From assembly GCA_016202915.1 (NCBI GenBank), contig JACQNT010000010.1, positions 1 through 6,585 of the forward strand: a DNA stretch of 6,585 nucleotides, in the 5' to 3' direction. Below, in pieces: positions 1 to 5,761 of the stretch (the stretch's first letter is position 1; every line of letters begins with the position of its first letter). The translations under genes were made by a program, and so were the position numbers. The notes beneath the pieces are model-generated. The model saw only the letters and a list, made by a program, of their open reading frames with translations, made no database searches and was not told the origin of the DNA. Source of the stretch: Acidobacteriota bacterium. GTDB taxonomy: Bacteria > Acidobacteriota > Polarisedimenticolia > Gp22-AA2.

Positions 1-998
1 CACCATCCCCAGGTGCAGACCGCCGCGCCCCAGGTCAGGCCGGTGCCGAAGGCGGCGAACAGGAGATGGTCCCCTCGCTTGACGAGACCCTTGCGGACCG
101 CCTCGTCGAGGGCCACCGGGATCGAAGCGGCCGATGTGTTGCCGACGCGATCGATGTTCACGTAGACCTGGTCCTCCCGCAGGCCGAGCCGGCTGCCGAC
201 GGCGTCGATGATCCGGCGGTTGGCCTGGTGGGGGATGAACAGGCTCACGTCCTGCGGCGTCAGCCCGGCGCACGCCAGCACCTCCCGCGACGACTCCTCC
301 ATCGACCGGACCGCCATCTTGAAGGTCTCGTTGCCCCGCATCCGGATGTAGTGGCGCCCCTCGGCCACGGTGCGCTCGGAGGCGGGCTCGCGCGTCCCGC
401 CCGCCGGGACGTAAATGAAGTCGGCCATCGTGCCGTCGGCGCGCATCGTGGTGGCCAGCACGCCGTAGGGGGCCTCGCCCGGCGTCAGGACCACCGCGCC
501 GGCCCCGTCGCCGAACAGGACGCAGGTGCCGCGGTCCTTCCAGTCGGTGAACTTGGAGAGCAGCTCCGCGCCGATCACCAGCACGTTGTGGTAGGAGCCC
601 GACGCCACGAACCGGTCCGCCACCGCGAGGGCGTAGATGAACCCGGTGCAGCCGGCCGAAAGATCGAAGGCCGCGGCGTCGCGGGCCCCGAGGTTGTCCT
701 GGATGATGCAGGCGGTCGCCGGGATCGGCATGTCGGGGGTGACGGTGGCGCAGATGATCAGGTCCACCTTCTCGCCGGGGACCCCGGCCGCCTTGAGCGC
801 CTCCCGGGCGGCGCTGGTGGCGAACAGCGACAGCGGCTCGTCGTCCGCGGCGATGCGCCTCTCACGGATCCCGGTGCGGGTGGTGATCCACTCGTCCGAG
901 GTGTCGACCATCTTCTCCAGATCGGCGTTGGTCAGGACCCTGGCCGGCAGGGTCGAGCCGGTCCCGCGGATGACCGCGCGCACGGCCGTTCGTGTCAC
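1..998 (-). CDS. fabH: Beta-ketoacyl-ACP synthase III (KAS III), 3' end at window edge
   Basis: FabH condenses a short acyl-CoA primer with malonyl-ACP, the first step of type II fatty-acid elongation in the cytoplasm. I translated this frame by hand: 332 codons plus the bases TG are visible. The frame shows the thiolase-fold KAS III layout: the DTSDEWI segment near residue 32, the active-site Cys117 in SAGCTGF, His257 in PHQANRR and Asn287 in GNTSAASIP, so the catalytic triad is complete. The C-terminal FGTGLTWGAA segment (318-326) is the normal end of the family, and the usual length is about 320-335 residues, so only the stop codon is probably missing (TG followed by an unseen base). The GTG start at 998 is chosen because a GGGAG ribosome site lies 7 bases upstream. 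A second in-frame GTG at 983 would give a more E. coli-like N terminus but lacks such a site. The gene begins 2 bases after the plsX stop, implying translational coupling. Ile92 sits where E. coli has the primer-pocket Phe87. Confidence 0.96.
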   Translation of the reverse strand, partial: MTRTAVRAVIRGTGSTLPARVLTNADLEKMVDTSDEWITTRTGIRERRIAADDEPLSLFATSAAREALKAAGVPGEKVDLIICATVTPDMPIPATACIIQDNLGARDAAAFDLSAGCTGFIYALAVADRFVASGSYHNVLVIGAELLSKFTDWKDRGTCVLFGDGAGAVVLTPGEAPYGVLATTMRADGTMADFIYVPAGGTREPASERTVAEGRHYIRMRGNETFKMAVRSMEESSREVLACAGLTPQDVSLFIPHQANRRIIDAVGSRLGLREDQVYVNIDRVGNTSAASIPVALDEAVRKGLVKRGDHLLFAAFGTGLTWGAAVCTWGW

Positions 999-1000
999 GA

Positions 1001-2053
1001 TCAGTCTCCCAGGCTCAAAGGTGTCCCGCCGGTGAGCGGGACGCGCGTCTCGCGGGCCGTCATCTTCACGATCTCGTCGTGGATCCGGTTGTTCACCCCG
1101 TTGCGGACGAAATCGAGCGTGACGCGCACGGCGTTCTTGATGGCCCGCGCCGACGACCCGCCGTGGCAGATGATCGAGGCCCCCCGCATCCCCAGCAGGG
1201 GCACGCCCCCGTACTCCGCGTAGTCCACCTTCTTGCGGAAATTGCGGAAGGCCGGGCGCGCCAGGAGGTATCCCAGCTTCGCCAGGAACGACTTGGAGAT
1301 CTCCTCCCGCATGAAGTGCAGGATCGCCTCCGCGGCGCTCTCCACGGCCTTGAGGGACACGTTGCCGATGAAGCCGTCGCACACGATGACGTCGGCCTTG
1401 CCGTTGAAGATGTCCCGCCCCTCGACGTTACCGATGAAGTTCAGCGGCGCGTCCTTGAGCAGCCGGAACGCCTCGCGGGTCACCTCGTTCCCCTTGCTGT
1501 CCTCCTCGCCGATGCTCATCAGCCCGACGCGCGGACTGGCGACGCCCAGGACCTCCCTGGCGTACAGGTGTCCCATGATGGCCCACTGCACGAGGTGGTC
1601 CGGGCGGCAATCGACGTTCGCCCCGACGTCGAGCCAGACGGAAGGGCCCCGGAGGTTCGGCACGACCGCGCAGAGCGCGGGGCGCTCCACGCCCTCCAGG
1701 ACACCGCAGATCATCTTGACCGTGGTCATCACCGCGCCGGTGTTCCCGGCGCTCACGACGCCGTGCGCCCGCCCGTCGCGGACCAGGGTGGCCGCCACAC
1801 GGATGGAGGAGTCCTTCTTGCGCCGGAAGGCGGTCACCGGGGACTCATCCATCCCGACCGCCTCGCTGGCGTGGACGACCTCGAGCGGCAGCCCCGAGGT
1901 CCTGTGACGCGCCAGCTCCGCCTCGATCTCCGCGGATCGTCCCACCAGGAGGAGACGCGCGCCATACTCCCGCGCGGCCAGCACGGCCCCGGCGACGGGG
2001 TGCGCCGGCGCGTAGTCGCCGCCCATGGCGTCGAGCGCTATAGTGATGTCCAT
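1001..2053 (-). CDS. plsX: Phosphate acyltransferase PlsX (acyl-ACP:phosphate)
   Basis: PlsX converts acyl-ACP and inorganic phosphate into acyl-phosphate, the donor used by PlsY to acylate glycerol-3-phosphate. It is a peripheral enzyme at the inner face of the cytoplasmic membrane. The 350-residue product has the typical family length and motifs: DAMGGD at 8-13, SAGNTGA at 101-107, LDVGAN around 141-146, IGEEDSKGNE at 181-190, CDGFIGNV at 225-232, and a glycine-rich GMRGASIICHGGS stretch near 288-300. No frameshift or missing motif is seen. The ATG at 2051-2053 is chosen because the protein begins directly with the family's MDITIALDAMGGD, and a purine-rich GGGGGAAGG lies upstream. The frame stays open upstream to about 2491, but that extension overlaps rpmF and yceD and is not conserved sequence. 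It lies 40 bases after rpmF and 2 bases before fabH, so it is a central member of the yceD-rpmF-plsX-fabH operon. Confidence 0.97.
   Translation of the reverse strand: MDITIALDAMGGDYAPAHPVAGAVLAAREYGARLLLVGRSAEIEAELARHRTSGLPLEVVHASEAVGMDESPVTAFRRKKDSSIRVAATLVRDGRAHGVVSAGNTGAVMTTVKMICGVLEGVERPALCAVVPNLRGPSVWLDVGANVDCRPDHLVQWAIMGHLYAREVLGVASPRVGLMSIGEEDSKGNEVTREAFRLLKDAPLNFIGNVEGRDIFNGKADVIVCDGFIGNVSLKAVESAAEAILHFMREEISKSFLAKLGYLLARPAFRNFRKKVDYAEYGGVPLLGMRGASIICHGGSSARAIKNAVRVTLDFVRNGVNNRIHDEIVKMTARETRVPLTGGTPLSLGD
1006..1010 (-). promoter_or_regulatory. Ribosome binding site of fabH, decides the GTG start
   Basis: The minus strand reads GGGAG here, 7 bases before the GTG at 998 and inside the last codons of plsX. 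It supports the upstream GTG over the alternative GTG at 983 and fits translation of fabH by ribosomes finishing plsX. Confidence 0.6.
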
Positions 2054-2093
2054 GCGAGGGCCTTCCCCCGGCGCGGCCTGCCCGGGGCCCGCC

Positions 2094-2276
2094 TCACGCC
2101 TCGCCGACCTCGATGACTTCCCTCCCCTTGTAGCATCCGCAGTGCGGGCAGACCCGGTGGGGAAGCTTGTCCTCGTGGCAGTTCGGGCACCTTGAGAGGG
2201 ACTGACGGGTGAGGCTGTCGTGGGCGCGGCGCTTGTCGCGGCGCGCGCGCGAGTGACGTCGTTTCGGGTTCGGCAT
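2094..2276 (-). CDS. rpmF: 50S ribosomal protein L32, zinc-binding form
   Basis: L32 is a small structural protein of the large ribosomal subunit. The 60-residue product starts MPNPKRRHSRARRDKRRAHD, the basic N-terminal tail of the family. It carries a zinc ribbon of two Cys pairs, C30-P-N-C33 and C43-P-H-C46, so this is the zinc-binding (C+) form. A fifth cysteine, C48, follows directly (CGCYKG), where CGYYKG is the commoner sequence as I recall it. The C terminus GREVIEV is also typical. The ATG start is fixed by the conserved MPNPKRR, with an AGGGA site 8 bases before it. It lies 21 bases after yceD and 40 bases before plsX, the standard position for rpmF in this operon. Confidence 0.97.
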   Translation of the reverse strand: MPNPKRRHSRARRDKRRAHDSLTRQSLSRCPNCHEDKLPHRVCPHCGCYKGREVIEVGEA

Positions 2277-2297
2277 CGGGCGTGTCCCTGTGATCCT

Positions 2298-2810
2298 TCA
2301 GAGGAGCTTCTTGAAGATGAGGAGGCGCGGATCCTCCGCCCTGGCCTCCTGGCACCCGCAGGTGCCCTGGTTGCGGTTCGTACCGCATTGCGGGCAGAGC
2401 CCCCGGCAGTCGGCGCGGCAGAGCGGCTTGAGCGGCAGGCCGAGGTAGACCTGTTCCGCCAGGAGCGCCGCGAGGTCGATCCGCCCGCCATCGAACTGGG
2501 TCATGGTGACTCGTTCCTCGTCCACCCGGGATTCTGTTCGCGTGGCGTGCTCCGGGCGGACCGTGTAAAGCAGGTTGAAGTGCAGGTCCAGTGGGAGCGG
2601 ATAGGATTCAAGGCAGCGGCTGCACGGCAGCGTGGCCGACGTCTCGATGTCGCCGGAAAAGGAGATTCCCCCCGCCTTGAGAAGCTCCCCCGAGAGGCGC
2701 GACCGGCCGACGCGGATCTCTTCGCTGTCTCGCAGGCGCAACTGGAATGCTTCAATCACACGGTCAACGATCAGGCCCTCGGGCCCTATCTCCTTTGTTT
2801 CTATGTACAT
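2298..2810 (-). CDS. yceD: YceD/DUF177 family protein
   Basis: Members of this family are encoded just before rpmF in many bacteria. Bacterial and plastid homologues are connected with 23S rRNA accumulation or large-subunit assembly, but the molecular activity is not settled. The 170-residue product has the family pattern: an N-terminal beta-rich half with the CxxC pair C63-x-x-C66 (LPCSRCLE), a central FDGGRIDLAALLAEQ segment at 106-120, then LPLKPLC followed by a Cys-rich zinc-like cluster (C131, C135, C139, C142, C151, C153), and a short tail ending in hydrophobic and basic residues. The ATG is the only reasonable start, because an in-frame TAA lies 30 bases upstream. Only weak Shine-Dalgarno matches precede it. 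It is the first gene after a consensus promoter with a leader of about 20 bases, so it heads the yceD-rpmF-plsX-fabH transcript. Confidence 0.93.
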   Translation of the reverse strand: MYIETKEIGPEGLIVDRVIEAFQLRLRDSEEIRVGRSRLSGELLKAGGISFSGDIETSATLPCSRCLESYPLPLDLHFNLLYTVRPEHATRTESRVDEERVTMTQFDGGRIDLAALLAEQVYLGLPLKPLCRADCRGLCPQCGTNRNQGTCGCQEARAEDPRLLIFKKLL

Positions 2811-2836
2811 GTCAGTGAAATCCAGGCGGACGAAGA

Positions 2837-2864
2837 ATTATAGCACCGGGGCCGACGTTGTCAA
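2837..2864 (-). promoter_or_regulatory. Consensus sigma-70 promoter (extended -10) for yceD-rpmF-plsX-fabH
   Basis: On the minus strand a perfect -35 box TTGACA (2859-2864) is followed by a 16-base spacer and a perfect -10 box TATAAT (2837-2842). The spacer ends in TGC, giving an extended -10 (TGnTATAAT, TG at 2845-2844). The predicted transcription start is near 2830-2832, leaving a leader of about 20 bases before the yceD ATG. The -10 box lies in a small AT-rich island within otherwise GC-rich DNA, on the correct strand and at the correct distance from the first gene. A match this complete is unlikely by chance, but promoter activity is inferred. Confidence 0.88.
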
Positions 2865-2866
2865 TC

Positions 2867-2879
2867 CCGGGCCCCCCGG
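2867..2879 (-). repeat. Short GC-only hairpin just upstream of the promoter
   Basis: CCGGG and CCCGG arms enclose a 3-base loop, 2 bases upstream of the -35 box. It could help end transcription from the DUF4388 gene or simply reflect GC-rich sequence. It has no T-run, so a terminator call is not justified. Confidence 0.3.
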
Positions 2880-2901
2880 AGGATCCCAGTTCCCGGTGTG
2901 G

Positions 2902-2917
2902 CACGGGCCGGCCCGTG
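2902..2917 (-). repeat. Perfect 16-base palindrome, possible terminator hairpin after the DUF4388 gene
   Basis: CACGGGCCGGCCCGTG is its own reverse complement and starts 11 bases beyond the DUF4388 gene's stop codon. As RNA it would form a 6-bp stem with a CCGG loop. It is well placed to end the upstream transcript or protect its 3' end. No T-run follows on the minus strand, so it is not a canonical intrinsic terminator. A palindromic protein-binding site is the other reading, since it lies about 38 bases upstream of the -35 box. Confidence 0.4.
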
Positions 2918-2928
2918 GCGCCGGTCTG

Positions 2929-4461
2929 TCAGCCCTTGACCTTGGCGAGATCTTCGAGAGCCTGGCGGGCCTGCGGGTGGGCCGGGACGAGCGCCAGCAC
3001 CTTTTCATATTCCTTCTTGGCCTTGGCGTACAGGTCGTGGGCCCGGTAGAACTCCCCGAGGAGGACGAGGTGGTTGGGGTTGAAAGGCTCCAGCTCGGCC
3101 GCCCGGACCAGGGCGCTTTCGGCCCGCTTCTGCCAGCGGTAGTCCGGGTTGCGGGACAACGCCTGGCCGAGCAGGCTGAATACGCCGGCGTTCCTGTCGT
3201 TGTAGCCGCTGGCGAACTCGCAATACCGGATGCAGTTGAAATAGTCTCCCATCTTCCAGTAGTCGCGGGCCTTGGCGAAGAACTGCTCCGCCATCCGCGC
3301 GCGCTCCTCCTCCACCGACTGCTTTTCGGTCTTGGTCAGTTCCTTGCGCAGCGACAGCGCCTCGAGGTCCAGGTTCACGAGGCGATCGGCGCCGGCGCCG
3401 GTGGCGCGCGCCGCGCCCAGCTTGTCGGAGCGCAGAGCCAGGAACGCCTCGAGCAGGCGCGCCTCGATGATCTGCAGCTCCTCCCTGAGGTCGAGCCGGA
3501 CCTTCTTCAGGAAGCGGGATGGCTGGTAGCGCCCCTTGCGTTCCATGTAGGCCATCTTGATCTGGTCGGAGGTGGCGTCCTCGGACGCCCCGAGGAGCGC
3601 CCGCGGCTTCCCTCCCTGGGCCAGCCGGTAGAAATCCAGGATCTCCGCCTTCTCGCGGTCCTCGCGCCGCCTCTTCTCCTCCTCGCCGCGCACGAGATCC
3701 CCGCAGCTCAGCGGCCCCGGCCCGATCGCCGGGACGAAGTTCGCCAGCCCCAGGATCAGGAGGCCGAAGAGGAAGCGGGCCGCCGCCGCCTCCTCGGACG
3801 ACGGCGTCTGCGCGAGGATGTCGCGCAGCTTCGTCTGCCCGTCGACGCGCGAGACGAGGAACCCCTCGATCGGAGTCAGGGCGAGCTGCTCGAAGGGAAG
3901 GTACATCTGGTCGGAGAAGCGCAAGGCGCGGTCCTGGCTCAGCAGGGCCGCCTTGATCTGGTCGAACCCCGCCATCGCGCGCAACGCCCGGATGATCAGC
4001 TCGAAGCTGACCACGACGTTTGTCTCGATCGGCCCCGTGGCCACAGCTCCTTCCTCGAAGCGGTACTCCAGGCCATCCCAGCGGAACAGCGCGGTAAGCA
4101 TCTGCTGCGCGAGCTCGCGGTTCGCCTCCTGCAGCCCCTGGGCCGAGAGGAGCCCGCGCTTCAGGAGGGCCTCCGCCGCCTGGCGATCATCCAGGCCCTT
4201 GAGGGTTGCGGCCTCCTCCGGCCGGATCAGCCCCCGGCCGGCGAGGAAGGCCGGGAGCCGCTCATCCTCGAGCGAGGAGGACACTGTCAGGATCATGCCG
4301 CGGTCGAGGAAGACGCGCTTCTCCGCCCCGCCGCGGCTGAGGACCAGGACCCCGGACCGCTCATCCAGGTAGAGATCGCGGATCACCTCCGCCAGCGCCG
4401 GCGGCGGGCAGTAGCCGCTGATCGCCGCCCCCGGATCCGGTTTGGAAGACGTCAAGGGCAC
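2929..4461 (-). CDS. DUF4388 (PATAN-like) protein with HPD-less J-like segment and TPRs
   Basis: No enzymatic activity is recognisable; the architecture points to a scaffold or signalling adaptor. The product has 510 residues. Residues about 14-90 look like a DUF4388/PATAN domain: ISGYCPPPALAEVIRDL, then SGVLVLSRGG, then a FLDRGMIL strand-turn. A helical stretch follows to about 165. Residues 195-245 (TPIEGFLVSRVDGQTKLRDIL and on) resemble a winged-helix-like segment often seen in DUF4388 proteins. Residues 260-275 are strongly charged. Residues about 274-345 resemble a DnaJ J domain (ATSDQIKMAYMERKGRY) but carry Q313-P-S315 where HPD is expected, so Hsp70 stimulation is unlikely. Residues about 391-505 are TPR-like helices, the last being the clearest (LYAKAKKEYEKVLALVPAHP). 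The GTG at 4459-4461 is chosen for its AGGAGG site; TTG at 4453-4455 is an alternative. The frame stays open upstream to 4659 but would overlap the kinase gene. It lies 64 bases after the receiver-kinase gene and is probably co-transcribed with it. Confidence 0.85.
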   Translation of the reverse strand: MPLTSSKPDPGAAISGYCPPPALAEVIRDLYLDERSGVLVLSRGGAEKRVFLDRGMILTVSSSLEDERLPAFLAGRGLIRPEEAATLKGLDDRQAAEALLKRGLLSAQGLQEANRELAQQMLTALFRWDGLEYRFEEGAVATGPIETNVVVSFELIIRALRAMAGFDQIKAALLSQDRALRFSDQMYLPFEQLALTPIEGFLVSRVDGQTKLRDILAQTPSSEEAAAARFLFGLLILGLANFVPAIGPGPLSCGDLVRGEEEKRRREDREKAEILDFYRLAQGGKPRALLGASEDATSDQIKMAYMERKGRYQPSRFLKKVRLDLREELQIIEARLLEAFLALRSDKLGAARATGAGADRLVNLDLEALSLRKELTKTEKQSVEEERARMAEQFFAKARDYWKMGDYFNCIRYCEFASGYNDRNAGVFSLLGQALSRNPDYRWQKRAESALVRAAELEPFNPNHLVLLGEFYRAHDLYAKAKKEYEKVLALVPAHPQARQALEDLAKVKG

Positions 4462-4465
4462 AAGG

Positions 4466-4471
4466 CCTCCT
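4466..4471 (-). promoter_or_regulatory. Ribosome binding site of the DUF4388 gene, decides its start
   Basis: The minus strand reads a full AGGAGG, 4 bases before the GTG at 4461 and 10 bases before an in-frame TTG at 4455. It rules out the longer frame that runs into the kinase gene. The rest of the 64-base gap (4462-4525) shows a short GC hairpin at 4509-4521 (GCCCG/CGGGC arms) but no convincing -35/-10 pair, so read-through from the kinase genes is the simplest source of transcript. Confidence 0.65.
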
Positions 4472-4525
4472 GCTGGCTGCGTGCCGCTCGATACGCGCTG
4501 AAGATAGGGCCCGCCCCGGGCATCG

Positions 4526-5761
4526 TCAAGCCGCCGAGGCGCCCGGCGCCGGCGGCGCTGCCGCCTCCCAACTCCGGGCTGGAGGCCCCTGCCGGCGCAA
4601 GGCGATGAACACGGTGGTCCCCGCGCCCGGCCTGCTGGTGAGCCAGATCCTGCCGCCATGGCACAGCACGGCCAGCTTGCAGAACGTGAGCCCCAGCCCG
4701 GAGTCGTACAGCATGCGGCCGCTGTGGTCCCCCTGCCCCGCCACGAACTTCTCGAAGATGTGGGGCTGCAGTTCCTCGGGGATTCCTTCGCCCGTGTCGC
4801 TGACGGTCAGGACGATCTCCTCCCCTTCCTGGCGCGCGTCCACCACCACCTGCCCCCCTGCCGGGGTGTGTTTCAGGGCGTTGCTCAGGAGATTGGCGAC
4901 GACCCGCCCGACGAGCTCCCGGTCGGCAACGAGAGGCGGGAGATCGTCCGGCGCCCGGCTCGCGAGGCCGATGCCGTCCCGCGCGCTCAGGCCCGACATC
5001 TCGGCGATGTTCTCCTGAACGACCTGGTGCAGCGCCAGAGGCTCCAGGCGCAGCGGCATCTTCTGCTCTTCCAGCTTCCCGATCTGCAGGATGTTCAGGA
5101 TCATCCGCATCAGCTGGCGAGCGCTCTCCTGGGTGCGCTGCAGCAGCTCCTCCAGTCGCCCCGGGGTCAGCTGCGCCTTCTGCATCAGCATGAGCTGCGC
5201 GTTCCCCATGATGCTGGCGAGCGGGTTCTTGAGGTCGTGGACCACCATCTGCATCATCGACTCCTTGAAGCCCTGCATCCGCACCAGCGCGTTGTTGCTC
5301 GCCAGGAGTTCCGCCTTCTGGCGCTCCACTGCGTCCTGGAGCGCCTTGACCCTCAGGATCGAGCGGACCTTGGCCAGCAGCTCCACCTTGTTGATCGGCT
5401 TGCTGAGGAAATCGTCGGCGCCGATCTCCAGCGCCTGCACCTTGTCCTCCAGGGCGTTGAGCGCCGTCACCATGATGATCGGCAGCAGCCGGGTCTCGTA
5501 GCGCCCCTTGAGCCTCTGGCAGAGCTCGAAGCCGCTCATCCTCGGCATCATGGCGTCGAGGAGGATCAGGTCGGGAGCGTGGCTTTCGACGAGGCGCAGC
5601 GCCTCCTCTCCGTCGCCGGCCTTCAGGACGGAGTAGCCGCTGGCCTTGAGAATCGACTCCATCAACCGCACGTTCCTCTGATCGTCGTCCACGACGAGGA
5701 TCGAAGCGGGACGCGGGGGCGTCGCCTGGGTCAACGGATTTCCCTCAGGCCGGGCGGTCAC
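4526..5761 (-). CDS. Receiver-histidine kinase (REC-HisKA-HATPase), cytoplasmic
   Basis: This is a two-component protein with its receiver at the N terminus, so its kinase may be controlled by phosphorylation of that receiver rather than by a sensor domain. The 411-residue product contains a CheY-like receiver at about 20-137, with acidic pocket D25-D27, phospho-acceptor D69 in LLDAMMP, T99 and K121 in the KPI motif. A helical linker (138-165) leads to a HisKA domain with H175 in the HDLKNP box. The HATPase_c domain (about 240-390) has the N box (N290, N294), DTGEGI at 322-327 and DSGLGL at 353-358. No signal peptide or membrane segment is seen. The tail from about 391 is Ala/Pro-rich and probably disordered. 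All catalytic residues are present. The GTG start overlaps the preceding kinase's stop as GTGA, with GGGAGG 7 bases upstream. The overlap implies co-translation with the hybrid kinase, a plausible phosphodonor for D69 (inference). TTG at codon 10 is a weaker start. Confidence 0.93.
   Translation of the reverse strand: MTARPEGNPLTQATPPRPASILVVDDDQRNVRLMESILKASGYSVLKAGDGEEALRLVESHAPDLILLDAMMPRMSGFELCQRLKGRYETRLLPIIMVTALNALEDKVQALEIGADDFLSKPINKVELLAKVRSILRVKALQDAVERQKAELLASNNALVRMQGFKESMMQMVVHDLKNPLASIMGNAQLMLMQKAQLTPGRLEELLQRTQESARQLMRMILNILQIGKLEEQKMPLRLEPLALHQVVQENIAEMSGLSARDGIGLASRAPDDLPPLVADRELVGRVVANLLSNALKHTPAGGQVVVDARQEGEEIVLTVSDTGEGIPEELQPHIFEKFVAGQGDHSGRMLYDSGLGLTFCKLAVLCHGGRIWLTSRPGAGTTVFIALRRQGPPARSWEAAAPPAPGASAA

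Noticed and set aside
66..1223. 385-residue plus-strand open frame opposite fabH
   Set aside because: It is antisense to fabH, whose complete catalytic triad is visible. Its translation is Arg/Gly/Asp/His-rich with no recognisable domain, typical of a shadow frame in GC-rich DNA.
2054..2093. CCCCGG/CCGGGG arms in the rpmF-plsX gap as an attenuator
   Set aside because: Short arms of pure G and C are expected by chance in this DNA, and nothing indicates alternative structures.
992..2116. 374-residue plus-strand open frame opposite plsX
   Set aside because: It is the antisense of a well-conserved plsX, with biased composition and no recognisable motifs.
2054..2491. N-terminal extension of plsX (total 496 residues)
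   Set aside because: The extension overlaps rpmF and yceD in another frame and is low-complexity Arg/Ser/Ala sequence. The conserved PlsX sequence begins exactly at the ATG at 2053.
3725..3780. Possible membrane segment in the DUF4388 protein (residues about 228-246)
   Set aside because: The hydrophobic run FLFGLLILGLANFVPAIG is short and sits within a segment that resembles the winged-helix-like part of related DUF4388 proteins. There is no signal peptide, so a buried helix is more likely.
4509..4521. GC hairpin in the gap between the receiver-kinase and DUF4388 genes as a terminator
   Set aside because: The stem is only 5 bp with a 3-base loop, and no T-run follows on the minus strand, so read-through is more likely.
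2632..4608. 658-residue plus-strand open frame, the longest in the window
   Set aside because: It runs opposite yceD, the promoter region and the DUF4388 gene. It is dominated by Leu/Arg/Glu/Gln runs with no domain, whereas the minus-strand frames carry recognisable families and good ribosome sites.
4462..4659. N-terminal extension of the DUF4388 protein
   Set aside because: It would overlap the 3' end of the receiver-kinase gene, and the AGGAGG site points to the GTG at 4461.
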